In this document: piece after piece, positions 16,318-24,169 of the stretch
Layout of the letters: every line of letters starts with the position of its first letter
Position numbering within the stretch: position 1 is the first letter of the stretch
Origin: Flavobacterium sp.
GTDB taxonomy: Bacteria; Bacteroidota; Bacteroidia; Flavobacteriales; Flavobacteriaceae
Reading direction: 5' to 3'
Assembly (NCBI RefSeq): GCF_024305175.1
Contig: NZ_JAMWYY010000031.1
Location: 1-35,989, forward strand
DNA length: 35,989 nucleotides
The notes under the pieces: generated by a model
Databases searched by the model: none
What the model saw: only the letters and a program-made list of their open reading frames with translations
What the model was told of the DNA's origin: nothing
Translations under genes and position numbers: made by a program

Positions 16318-16339
16318 TTTCTTAATTTAAATTAAGAAA
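16318..16339. repeat. Perfect 22-bp palindrome between serC and serA
   Basis: Each half is TTTCTTAATTT or its exact complement, with no central spacer. It lies 29 bp before the serA ATG and 9 bp after the serC stop. It could be an operator or an RNA hairpin tuning serA relative to serC. There is no T-run, so it is not a normal terminator. Confidence 0.6.
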
Positions 16340-16348
16340 CCAATGTTT

Positions 16349-17419
16349 TCAGATGCTTTTTTCTAACTGCTGCATAACTTCTACCAGTACCTTAACGCTC
16401 TCTAATGCCATTGCATTGTAGATTGAAGCACGGTACCCACCAACAGAACGGTGCCCGTTTAATCCGCTTATTCCTGCCGCTTTCCAAAGGCTGTCAAACT
16501 GCTGCATGTGTGATTCATCATTAAGCAAGAAAGTAACATTCATAACAGATCGGTCTTCTACACTTGCAGTACCCCTGAATAATGGGTTGCGGTCTATCTC
16601 TTCATATAAAATCCGTGCTTTTTTAGTGTTGGCTTTTTCAATTTCTGCAATTCCGCCTTTTGCTTTAAGCCATTTTAGCGTTAACAGAGAGGTGTATACT
16701 GCAAATACCGGTGGGGTGTTATACATGCTTTCTTTTTCTACATGTGCTGCATAATCTAAAATTCCGGGTATTTGCCTGCCTGTTTTGCCAAGCAGTTCTT
16801 CTTTAACAACAATCAGGGTTGTACCTGCAGGCCCCATGTTTTTCTGTGCCCCGGCATATATAAGCCCGAATTTAGAAAAATCAAGCTGCCTTGAAAAAAT
16901 ATCAGAGCTCATATCGCAAATCAACGGCACACCTGTTTCCGGGAAACTCTGCATTTGCGTACCAAAAATAGTGTTGTTACTGGTGCAGTGAAAGTAATCT
17001 GCATCGTCAGGGATGCTATAGTTTTTAGGGATGTATGTGTAATCATCCTGTTTAGATGATGCCACTACAATAGTTTCACCAAATGCTTTTGCTTCTTTAA
17101 TAGCGCCCGCCGCCCATGTACCCGTATCTAAATAAGCTGCTTTGCCACCCTGTTTCAGCAGGTTATAGGGAACACGTACAAACTCCATGCTTGCCCCGCC
17201 CGATAAAAATAGTGCATGGTAACCTTTGCCCTGTAACCCTAAAAGCTCCAGGGCAAGAGAGCGGGCTTCTTCCATCACAGCAACAAAGTCTTTGCTGCGG
17301 TGTGATATTTCCAATATGGACAGTCCTGAATTATTAAAATCCAATACGGCCTGAGCAGCTTCTTTAAAGACTTCCTGCGGCAGGATAGAGGGACCCGCGC
17401 TGAAATTATGCTTTTTCAT
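16349..17419 (-). CDS. serC: Phosphoserine aminotransferase
   Basis: A 356-aa PLP enzyme of the SerC family. It opens MKKHNFSAGPSILPQEV; the substrate loop ILEISHRSKDF, the cofactor Lys in FGLIYAGAQKNMGPAGTT and the C-terminal GHRSVGGYRASIYNA are present. It turns 3-phosphohydroxypyruvate into phosphoserine. serA follows directly, so steps 1 and 2 of serine synthesis are paired; no serB is in the window. Confidence 0.97.
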   Translation of the reverse strand: MKKHNFSAGPSILPQEVFKEAAQAVLDFNNSGLSILEISHRSKDFVAVMEEARSLALELLGLQGKGYHALFLSGGASMEFVRVPYNLLKQGGKAAYLDTGTWAAGAIKEAKAFGETIVVASSKQDDYTYIPKNYSIPDDADYFHCTSNNTIFGTQMQSFPETGVPLICDMSSDIFSRQLDFSKFGLIYAGAQKNMGPAGTTLIVVKEELLGKTGRQIPGILDYAAHVEKESMYNTPPVFAVYTSLLTLKWLKAKGGIAEIEKANTKKARILYEEIDRNPLFRGTASVEDRSVMNVTFLLNDESHMQQFDSLWKAAGISGLNGHRSVGGYRASIYNAMALESVKVLVEVMQQLEKSI

Positions 17420-17501
17420 TTATCTGTGTATTGCAAAAAATAATTTACAAATTTCTGAATTATTGCCCGAAACACATCAAGCAAATAATGCAATTCTTAG
17501 C

Positions 17502-18560
17502 TTATATTTTTGTCAAAAATGAAATTGTATCTACATTATCCGCATAATCCCATAATTGCGGTTTTTGGGTTTGCCCGAATGCTATGGTATCTATGCCATT
17601 TATATTACCTACAACGCACTGCAACTGGTCGTGTTCAGATTCTAATTTGGCTTTAAGTTCTTCAGGTGAATTATAATATTCATAAAACACTGATGAAATA
17701 GGCGAGGAGTAGCCCCCATCTTCTTTCAGGGTAAGGAAACCGTTATCCAGTATTTTAAAATTACTCATTAGATAAACCGCCTTGTTATAATCGTAATTAT
17801 TGGCATATTTTTCATAATGTATTACGTCTCCGTATGCAAAAACAGCCTCAAAAAATGCAGTAAAGTCATAGCCTTGTGGCACGAACAGTTTCGACACATT
17901 GCGGCAGCCCAAACCAAAATACCTGAAAATATCTTCGCCCAGCGCTGTAAGCTCTTCTTTGCTTTCGTTGCCGGTAAGTACCGCTACAGAATTACGGTTT
18001 TTACGTATAATAGATGGCTTATCTTTAAAATAGTATTTAAAATAGCGTGAGGTGTTGTTGCTGCCTGTGGCAATTACAGCATCAAAATTCTCAAGCTTGC
18101 CCTCTGTAAATTCAATGCGGTTTTCAAGGTTTGGTTCAATGGTAATGAGGTATTTTGCAAGGAATGGCAACAGCTTTTGGTCGTTAGATGATAGCTTTAC
18201 CAACACTTTATGTTCTGTTAGCAATACCGAAAGAAAATCATGAAACCCAACAAGCGGTATATTGCCAGCCAAAACAAGCGCTACAGTTTTAGGCTCTGCA
18301 TAACTTATGGTGTACTTATCCAGCCACTTGTCAAGATTTTCAGGAGTTAACGCCTTCGCCCATGATTGTATGGCAAAGTAAACCTGCTCTGGGGTGAACC
18401 AGCGGTTGTGCGACTGCGACAATTGTATCAGGTTTATAAAATCATCAAAGAAAATATCGTTATATTGTACTTCACTGTTTTTAGCAGATATATCCTGAGA
18501 AAACTGTTTTAAGAATTTTCCTAATTCAGCAAATGCTTTTTTGGTTTCTGTTAACGTCAT
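17502..18560 (-). CDS. LuxC-like acyl-CoA reductase family protein
   Basis: A 352-aa member of the LuxC/acyl-CoA reductase family. It has an aldehyde-dehydrogenase-like layout with the nucleotide segment VALVLAGNIPLVGFHDFLSV (93-112) and the catalytic Cys C219 in FGLGCRNVSKLFVPQG. Family members reduce acyl-CoA or acyl-ACP to an aldehyde with NADPH; the substrate here is unknown. It is shorter than LuxC itself (about 480 aa). It lies 82 bp upstream of serC on the same strand and is divergent from a ferredoxin gene, with which it shares a 64-bp promoter region. Confidence 0.85.
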   Translation of the reverse strand: MTLTETKKAFAELGKFLKQFSQDISAKNSEVQYNDIFFDDFINLIQLSQSHNRWFTPEQVYFAIQSWAKALTPENLDKWLDKYTISYAEPKTVALVLAGNIPLVGFHDFLSVLLTEHKVLVKLSSNDQKLLPFLAKYLITIEPNLENRIEFTEGKLENFDAVIATGSNNTSRYFKYYFKDKPSIIRKNRNSVAVLTGNESKEELTALGEDIFRYFGLGCRNVSKLFVPQGYDFTAFFEAVFAYGDVIHYEKYANNYDYNKAVYLMSNFKILDNGFLTLKEDGGYSSPISSVFYEYYNSPEELKAKLESEHDQLQCVVGNINGIDTIAFGQTQKPQLWDYADNVDTISFLTKI

Positions 18561-18563
18561 TTT

Positions 18564-18595
18564 TTTGTTTATGTACGGATTTGGACGTAATTTTG
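18564..18595 (+). promoter_or_regulatory. Promoter of the ferredoxin gene
   Basis: TTTG (18564-18567), 20 nt, TAATTTTG (18588-18595): both boxes match the Bacteroidota consensus exactly. The ATG follows 30 bp later. Confidence 0.75.
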
Positions 18596-18597
18596 TA

Positions 18598-18605
18598 CAA
18601 ATTTA
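18598..18605 (-). promoter_or_regulatory. -7 box of the acyl-CoA reductase gene
   Basis: On the minus strand TAAATTTG, an exact match, 38 bp before the ATG. No good -33 box. It is only 2 bp from the oppositely oriented -7 box of the ferredoxin promoter, so the two polymerases would exclude each other. Confidence 0.5.
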
Positions 18606-18624
18606 CGACAAATAAAATAAAGCT

Positions 18625-18975
18625 ATGGCTATCAAGATAACCGACGAATGCATTAACTGCGGTGCATGCGAACCCGAATGCCCGAACACAGCGATATATG
18701 AAGGCGCTGACGACTGGAGGTATAAAGACGGAACAAAACTTAAGGGCAGGGTAGTGCTGCCAAGCGGTGAGGAAGTAGATGCCGAAGAGCCGCACACCCC
18801 GCTAAGCGATGATATTTATTACATAGTTCCCGGTAAGTGTACCGAGTGCAAGGGCTTTCATGATGAGCCGCAATGTGCTGCCGTATGCCCGGTTGACTGC
18901 TGCGTACCGGATGAAGACCATGTGGAGAGTGATGAAACATTACTAAACAGGCAGGCATTTCTTCACAACGAATAA
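18625..18975 (+). CDS. 2[4Fe-4S] ferredoxin
   Basis: A 116-aa ferredoxin with two cluster motifs: C9xxC12xxC15xxxC19P near the N-terminus ([20 protein letters not shown]) and CxxCx8CxxxCP in the second half ([19 protein letters not shown]). The 8-residue spacing in the second motif resembles YfhL/Alvin-type ferredoxins, which have low and split potentials. An inserted segment of about 45 residues separates the motifs. It acts as a cytoplasmic electron carrier; the partner is unknown. It is divergent from the acyl-CoA reductase gene. Confidence 0.95.
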   Translation: MAIKITDECINCGACEPECPNTAIYEGADDWRYKDGTKLKGRVVLPSGEEVDAEEPHTPLSDDIYYIVPGKCTECKGFHDEPQCAAVCPVDCCVPDEDHVESDETLLNRQAFLHNE

Positions 18976-18995
18976 GCAATTCAGATTATAAAAAC

Positions 18996-19026
18996 AAAAC
19001 CCGGAGCGTTAACTCCGGGTTTTGTT
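18996..19026 (+). terminator. Terminator after ferredoxin
   Basis: AAAACCCGGAG-CGTTAA-CTCCGGGTTTT, an 11-bp perfect stem with T-runs on both strands. It can serve both the ferredoxin gene and the convergent secreted-protein gene at 19047. Confidence 0.9.
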
Positions 19027-19046
19027 TTATTCAGGTTTTAGCTTAT

Positions 19047-19580
19047 TTATTTCTTGATCAGCTTATAGGTTTCAACCGTTACACCATCTGTGTCGTTGTT
19101 ATAGGTTTCCACTACAAAGTTGCCGTTTCCGTCAAAATAGCCAAAAGATGTACGCTCGTCTGTCTTATAGATATAATTGTTGTTAGAAGTTTTCCTTAAC
19201 ACACCATAGTCAAGGTTTTCGGGAGTAGAAATTTTGTAACCCGACTTATCGCTTACAAACATATAGTTCCTGCCATTCATAGAGTAGTAGGTTGTTTCAC
19301 CCAGCTTTTGTGTGGCTATACCATCACCCGAAATGGTTGAGCTTTTAGTAACTTTTACAGGTGTTTCCTTAACATCCTTGTTCAGTTTTTTGCTCTCGGC
19401 ATCTTTCAGCTCTATATCCTGGGTACTTTGTGTACGGTCGGTTTTAACGATCTGCTTTTTCTCCTCGCCGTTATCAACCGTAACTTTAGTGGTTGTGGTT
19501 TCTTCGGTTACGTTTTTGTTTACCTGTGCATTCATGCTTAGCCCGAATGCCAGTAAGGCTGTTACAAATATTGTTTTCAT
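19047..19580 (-). CDS. Secreted hypothetical protein
   Basis: A 177-aa protein starting at the ATG at 19580, which gives a clear signal peptide (MKTIFVTALLAFGLSMNA, cut before QVNKN). The upstream in-frame start would bury this behind 10 extra residues. The mature N-terminal third is a charged Thr/Lys/Glu-rich stretch without obvious fold. The C-terminal part reads YYSMNGRNYMFVSD, NNYIYKTDERTSFGYFDGNGNFVVETY and may be beta-rich. No family recognised; a periplasmic or surface location is inferred. Confidence 0.8.
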   Translation of the reverse strand: MKTIFVTALLAFGLSMNAQVNKNVTEETTTTKVTVDNGEEKKQIVKTDRTQSTQDIELKDAESKKLNKDVKETPVKVTKSSTISGDGIATQKLGETTYYSMNGRNYMFVSDKSGYKISTPENLDYGVLRKTSNNNYIYKTDERTSFGYFDGNGNFVVETYNNDTDGVTVETYKLIKK

Positions 19581-19607
19581 AATTACTTTCGTTTTTAGGT
19601 TATACTG

Positions 19608-19615
19608 CAAAGTTA
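19608..19615 (-). promoter_or_regulatory. -7 box of the secreted-protein gene
   Basis: On the minus strand TAACTTTG, an exact TAnnTTTG match, 28 bp before the ATG. No clear -33 box. Confidence 0.45.
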
Positions 19616-19715
19616 CCCGCGCTATGTTAAAATACCTGATAATGAAACTATAAAGTATTTATAAAATCAAAAGGGTAAAGCATGCATCCGTTCAGGATAA
19701 TTCATTTCAAAAACT

Positions 19716-19723
19716 TATATTTG
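19716..19723 (+). promoter_or_regulatory. -7 box of ychF
   Basis: TATATTTG, an exact match, 24 bp before the ATG. The -33 region has only TTCA at 19691-19694. Confidence 0.55.
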
Positions 19724-19746
19724 CAGCCTTAAAATAAACAAACTAA

Positions 19747-20841
19747 ATGAAAGCAGGTATTGTAGGATTGCCTAACGTGGGTAAATCGACACTTTTTAAT
19801 TGTTTGTCTAATGCCAAGGCACAAAGCGCAAACTTCCCTTTTTGTACTATAGAGCCAAATGTGGGCGTGGTTAACGTGCCCGACCCGAGGCTGGAAAAGC
19901 TGGAAGAGCTTGTAAACCCCGAGCGTGTAGTACCCGCAACCGTAGAGATTGTAGATATTGCGGGCCTTGTTAAAGGCGCGAGCAGGGGCGAGGGGCTTGG
20001 CAACCAGTTTTTGGGCAACATAAGGGAGTGTAACGCCATCATTCACGTGCTGCGCTGCTTTGATAACGATAATATAGTGCACGTAGAGGGCAGCGTTAAC
20101 CCGATACGCGACAAAGAAACCATTGATATAGAGCTTCAGCTTAAAGACCTTGATACGGTAGAAAAACGCCTTGAGAAGTCGAAGAAAGCAGGCAAGACAG
20201 GTAATAAGGAAGCCCTTGCCGAAACCGCACTTTTAGAGCGCATCCGCGAGGCATTGCTGCAGGCCAAGAGCGCACGTACTGTAGTACCTGCCAATGAGGA
20301 AGAGGAAGAACTGATGCAGAGCTTTCAGCTGATAACTACCAAGCCTGTGCTGTATGTTTGTAATGTAGATGAAGGCGCTGCCGCTACCGGCAACCAATAT
20401 GTTGACCAGGTGCGCGAACTGGTAAAAGACGAAAATGCAGAGGTGCTGGTACTTGCCGTTGCTACCGAAGCCGACATTACCGAACTTGAAACCTATGAAG
20501 AGCGCCAGATGTTCCTTGAAGATTTAGGGCTTAAAGAACCGGGTGTTTCGGCGCTGATACGTTCGGCATACAAGCTGCTTAACCTGCAAACCTATTTTAC
20601 CGCAGGCGTTAAAGAGGTTCGTGCCTGGACGATTCACATAGGCGATACCGCACCACAGGCAGCAGGCGTTATTCACACCGACTTTGAGAAAGGTTTTATA
20701 CGTGCCGAAGTTATTGCATATAATGATTACGTTCAGTTTGGCTCTGAAGCTAAGGTAAAAGAAGCCGGAAAGCTAAAAGTAGAAGGTAAGGAGTACATTG
20801 TGAAAGACGGCGATGTAATGCATTTCCGCTTTAATGTGTAA
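19747..20841 (+). CDS. ychF: Redox-regulated ATPase YchF (Obg family)
   Basis: A 364-aa Obg-family P-loop protein. G1 is GLPNVGKSTLF (7-17), G2/G3 are FPFCTIEPNVG and DIAGLVKGASRGEGLGNQF, and G4 reads NVDE instead of NKxD, the change that makes YchF prefer ATP. The C-terminal TGS domain (WTIHIGDTAPQAAGVIH, FEKGFIRAEVI) is complete. It binds ribosomes and is implicated in stress responses. Monocistronic, with its own promoter and terminator. Confidence 0.97.
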   Translation: MKAGIVGLPNVGKSTLFNCLSNAKAQSANFPFCTIEPNVGVVNVPDPRLEKLEELVNPERVVPATVEIVDIAGLVKGASRGEGLGNQFLGNIRECNAIIHVLRCFDNDNIVHVEGSVNPIRDKETIDIELQLKDLDTVEKRLEKSKKAGKTGNKEALAETALLERIREALLQAKSARTVVPANEEEEELMQSFQLITTKPVLYVCNVDEGAAATGNQYVDQVRELVKDENAEVLVLAVATEADITELETYEERQMFLEDLGLKEPGVSALIRSAYKLLNLQTYFTAGVKEVRAWTIHIGDTAPQAAGVIHTDFEKGFIRAEVIAYNDYVQFGSEAKVKEAGKLKVEGKEYIVKDGDVMHFRFNV

Positions 20842-20877
20842 TTAGTATTAAGAAGCTGGTATTAAGTATTAAGATAG

Positions 20878-20906
20878 AATCCCGCCAACAGGTGGGATTT
20901 GTTTTT
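20878..20906 (+). terminator. Terminator after ychF (repeat copy A)
   Basis: AATCCCGCC-AACA-GGTGGGATT (one G-T pair) followed by TGTTTTT. The 23 nt at 20867-20889 recur with two mismatches at 21592-21614 after the next gene. Confidence 0.8.
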
Positions 20907-20913
20907 ATATTTG
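20906..20913 (+). promoter_or_regulatory. Candidate -7 box of the lipoprotein gene
   Basis: TATATTTG, an exact match, overlapping the end of the ychF terminator and 15 bp before the ATG. No -33 box; the leader would be about 10 nt. Confidence 0.3.
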
Positions 20914-20928
20914 GAGAAAATCGTGCAC

Positions 20929-21591
20929 ATGATATTTAGGTATATTGTTCTCTTCCTGGCATTTTTATTTATTTCATGCAAAGAAAATGCAGCAGGCGAA
21001 TATGCTTCTGTTGATTATTATTTTGACGAGCCACAGCCGGTAAATAACAGGCCGTTAAAAACGATACCAACCCAGTTCAGGGGCAGCTACAGCCACAGTA
21101 ATGATGAAGTACTGAACATAACAGATAAAGCTGTTTATTTTGATTATCAGCAAAATATTGCATTACCATTATCTGAAAAAGATTCTTTATTTAAAAGCCC
21201 CCAATATAAAGATGGTAAGATTACGTACTATAACCCGTATTCACGGTTTGATGTTACGGTAAAAGATTCGGTATATCTTTCAGGCTTCACGCGCGATTCT
21301 ATTTTTAACCTGTCCGACACCAATATTGCCAAATTGTATAAAGGCAGGCTCATATTAAGCCACAGGGATTCTATATTTTGGAAAGTGAATATACTTGCTG
21401 TGAGTAAAGACTCGCTATACTGGAAACATTTAAGCCTTGAAGATTATAAAAATATATCAGTATTTATTAAGGATTTTGCTGTTAATAACGACACAATCGG
21501 GGTACTGATAAAGCCAACCAAAAAAGAGTTTAAACAACTACTTGATATGAATATGAGTTGGCAGCGTAGATATAAAAGGGTTAGGGGTTAG
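20929..21591 (+). CDS. Lipoprotein of unknown function
   Basis: A 220-aa protein starting at the ATG at 20929, which gives a lipoprotein signal MIFRYIVLFLAFLFISC with lipobox FISC. An earlier TTG (20899) and a GTG (20923) are in frame but would lengthen the signal without need. The mature part contains several D-S-[LIV]-[FYW] repeats (KDSLF, KDSVY, RDSIF, RDSIFW, KDSLYW), suggesting repeated beta strands. No family recognised. It lies between two nearly identical terminator elements. Confidence 0.8.
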   Translation: MIFRYIVLFLAFLFISCKENAAGEYASVDYYFDEPQPVNNRPLKTIPTQFRGSYSHSNDEVLNITDKAVYFDYQQNIALPLSEKDSLFKSPQYKDGKITYYNPYSRFDVTVKDSVYLSGFTRDSIFNLSDTNIAKLYKGRLILSHRDSIFWKVNILAVSKDSLYWKHLSLEDYKNISVFIKDFAVNNDTIGVLIKPTKKEFKQLLDMNMSWQRRYKRVRG

Positions 21592-21603
21592 TATTGAGAT
21601 ATA

Positions 21604-21630
21604 ATCCCGCCAACCGACGGGATGTGTTTT
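21604..21630 (+). terminator. Terminator after the lipoprotein gene (repeat copy B)
   Basis: ATCCCG-N8-CGGGAT followed by GTGTTTT. It shares a 23-nt block (21592-21614) with the ychF terminator. Confidence 0.65.
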
Positions 21631-22818
21631 AAAAGAAATCTTCATCGTCATTGCTGTATTCAATCAATTCACTAATTTCTAATTCATTAATTTCCCTTAC
21701 ATTTATATCTAAATCTAATTTTGCTTTACTTTCAATCGGTTTTAAAATATTATCTGAAAATAGAGTTAAATTAAATTCGATACTCTGAGATTTCGTAGGA
21801 TATAGCAGTATAAGTACATCTATTATCTTTAGCTTATCAGGGATTAAATTTATAGAGTTGTCGATAGCAGTATGCCATACTTTATCTGAAATTTGGCTAT
21901 ATTCCTCATCAAATAATTTAATTACATTCTTTATAGTGTCATCTGCAATATAATTATTGTGATAAAATTGAATAAAGTTTGACTGTTTTCTTCCGTTTTT
22001 GTTTGTAATTTTAAAGCGTTTGATTCAGAAGATTCTATTAGTAGTTCGATATTGACATTTGAGATAACTCTCGAAAGCTTACTTTTGATACCTAATAATA
22101 TTGGAACTCCATTTCGTTTGCTTAGATATTCGTCTACATGGTAGTGGATTCTATTTGGATAGCGAACTCGGGAATCAATTTTTAAATGTTCTGTGTGTTT
22201 TTCTTTTACTTCAACTCTATCCATAGAAACTTTAAAATTTTCACCTAATTCTTTACCAGATTTTAAATCTATAAATGAAAAGTTTATAGAATCTTGTGCT
22301 TGCCGACTATCTTGAAGCTCTCGAATTTTCATTTCTAATTGTCTTGACAACTTATCTCTAAAGTCAACAATTGAATTGAAATTTTCAACTAGTGCACTAC
22401 TATATACTTCTTCCTTAAATTTATTTAAAGATTTCAATTGCTCTAAATCGATTTCCGAAGGATCTTTTCCTCTTTTAGAAAAATATAGCATTACCGGTTT
22501 TCCTGCTTTAGCAACACGTTTAATCTCTTCAACAGTACCCCCCAACTCTTCTCCTGTTGGAGTTCCTATTTTCGTCCAAAAAAAACCAATTAGCATATCA
22601 CAATCATCTACGATTTGTCTGTTAATTGTTTCTTGAGGTCGCACACCGTATGTTGGAGACGTGTGGGTTTCCCAGCGAACGGGAAGCAAGACTATTTTTT
22701 TACTAAATGAATTTAAATCGTTCCAATCCTGAATGACACGGGCTACAACTTCTCTTTCTTCGTCAACATCTGATGGAGACGCTATAAGTATTCGATAAAC
22801 TAAGGATTCGTAAGACAT
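21629..22818 (-). pseudogene. TIR/DUF4062-like protein with a frameshift
   Basis: Starting from the ATG at 22818 the frame runs 295 aa and stops at 21931. A second frame continues without a break from about codon 270 to a stop at 21629. The switch point is a run of four A on the minus strand (plus 22009-22012). One more A would join ...ESNALK to ITNKNGRKQ and YHNNYIADDT into one protein of about 396 aa ending NDDEDFF. The N-terminal domain (1-~120) has YRILIASPSDVDEEREVV, CDMLIGFFWTKIGTPTG and GGTVEEIKRVAKAGKPVMLY. This is the SPSDV family, which I take to be DUF4062/TIR-like. It is AT-rich, opposite in strand to its neighbours, and may be a transferred immune gene. It may instead be a sequencing error or phase-variable. 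Confidence 0.75.
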
Positions 22819-22840
22819 AAGATTTTAATTGGGTAATCTC

Positions 22841-22848
22841 CAAATATA
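22841..22848 (-). promoter_or_regulatory. -7 box of the TIR/DUF4062-like gene
   Basis: On the minus strand TATATTTG, an exact match, 23 bp before the ATG. No convincing -33 box. Confidence 0.45.
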
Positions 22849-22927
22849 ACCAATTTTCATATTTCTTTAACATTCCATCCTCTTCAAAATTCCTTATCTT
22901 TATAAAACAACCACATAAAAACTAACC

Positions 22928-23470
22928 ATGAAAATAATAGCATTAGCAGGAAGTAACAGTAAGCAATCTATAAACAAGCGTTTGGCAACCTATGCCGCAG
23001 GCCTTTTTGAAGGCGGTGAGGTAGAGGTGCTGGACCTTAACGATTATGAGCTGCCACTGTTTAGCGTAGATAAAGAAAAAGAACTGGGGCAACCCGCCAT
23101 AGCCCTCTCCTTTCTTGATAAAATAGCTTCTGCCGATGTTATAGTGCTTTCTGTCGCCGAACACAATGCAGGGCTTACCACAGCTTTTAAAAACATTTAT
23201 GACTGGGCCTCGCGCCAGCACAAGCTGGTATGGCACAATATCCCCATGCTGCTCATGAGTACCTCTCCGGGCAAATACGCAGGCAAGAACGCGCTGGAAG
23301 CTGCAAAAATTAGCCTTAAGCACTACGGCGGCAACTACAGGGCTACATTCTCACTGCCGCAGTTCGAGGAGAATTTTGATAAGGAAGCGGGTAAAATATC
23401 CAATAAAGAGCACGATGACGCGTTAAAGGATATTATCCGCAACTTTGATTATGGCAAAGAGCCTTCCTAA
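22928..23470 (+). CDS. NADPH-dependent FMN reductase family protein
   Basis: A 180-aa flavodoxin-fold oxidoreductase. The FMN phosphate loop is LAGSNSKQSINKRLA (5-19) and the isoalloxazine contact region is LSVAEHNAGLTTAFKNIYDW, as in the NADPH-dependent FMN reductase/ArsH-ChrR group. It reduces FMN, quinones or similar acceptors in the cytoplasm; the substrate is unknown. The last 20 bp overlap the start of the DUF2459 gene, so the two are probably cotranscribed. Confidence 0.92.
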   Translation: MKIIALAGSNSKQSINKRLATYAAGLFEGGEVEVLDLNDYELPLFSVDKEKELGQPAIALSFLDKIASADVIVLSVAEHNAGLTTAFKNIYDWASRQHKLVWHNIPMLLMSTSPGKYAGKNALEAAKISLKHYGGNYRATFSLPQFEENFDKEAGKISNKEHDDALKDIIRNFDYGKEPS

Positions 23471-24140
23471 AAAAATACTACGCATAACAGCCCACCTGTT
23501 ACTTGGGCTGTTTGCTTTCATTTTACTTTATATAATAGCTGTGTTTGTTTGCTCCGCTATACCTGTCAACACTCATGCAACCGCACAGGGTGATATTACC
23601 GTTTACATTAACTCTAACGGCGTACACACCGACATTGTGGTTCCCGTAAAAAACGAAGTAAAAGACTGGAGCAAAGATATTTTGTTCAGCCATACCCGCG
23701 CCAATGATACGCTCGTAAAATATGTAGCATTCGGCTGGGGCGACAAAGGCTTTTACCTGCACACCCCGCAGTGGAGCGACTTAAAGGCGAGCACGGCATT
23801 TAAGGCTGCCTTCAATTTGGGTACATCGGCAATGCATACCAAGTTTTACCGGAGCGTGCAGGAAGATGACGATTGCGTTAAGATTGGCATCAGTAAAGAC
23901 GATTACAGTGCTTTGGTGGCTTATATAGAGTCAAGTTTCGCCCTTAATGTAGAGCGGCAGGTGTGCCGAATTGGTGAGCACTGCTATGGCGACTATGATG
24001 CTTTTTATGAGGCGAACAGGAAGTATAACCTGTTTTATACCTGCAACACCTGGGCCAACAACGCCCTTAAAGCTGCCAACCAAAAAGCTGCCTTATGGAC
24101 AACTTCGGATAAAGGGATACTTTGGCATTATAAGAAATAA
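23451..24140 (+). CDS. DUF2459 (TIGR02117) membrane-anchored protein
   Basis: A 229-aa protein starting at the ATG at 23451 (MAKSLPKKI). It has one N-terminal membrane segment (about 13-36), then a periplasmic domain matching TIGR02117/DUF2459: YINSNGVHTDIVVPV, VAFGWGDKGFYLHTP, and near the end LFYTCNTWANNALKAA. The conserved H (NGVHTD) and C (TCNTW) suggest a cysteine-peptidase-like site, as in the NlpC/P60-related fold; this is inference. Function is not established for the family. Confidence 0.88.
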   Translation: MAKSLPKKILRITAHLLLGLFAFILLYIIAVFVCSAIPVNTHATAQGDITVYINSNGVHTDIVVPVKNEVKDWSKDILFSHTRANDTLVKYVAFGWGDKGFYLHTPQWSDLKASTAFKAAFNLGTSAMHTKFYRSVQEDDDCVKIGISKDDYSALVAYIESSFALNVERQVCRIGEHCYGDYDAFYEANRKYNLFYTCNTWANNALKAANQKAALWTTSDKGILWHYKK

Positions 24141-24149
24141 TTATATTTG
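24121..24149 (+). promoter_or_regulatory. Promoter of the transglutaminase-like pair
   Basis: TTTG (24121-24124), 17 nt, TATATTTG (24142-24149), both exact. It begins inside the last codons of the DUF2459 gene and leads to the ATG at 24170. Confidence 0.7.
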
Positions 24150-24169
24150 CCAAAGTAAATTTTATTTAA

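Noticed and set aside
18526..18979. Open frames antisense to the ferredoxin gene
   Set aside because: The plus-strand ferredoxin has both Cys motifs, a promoter and a terminator; the opposite frames have none of these.
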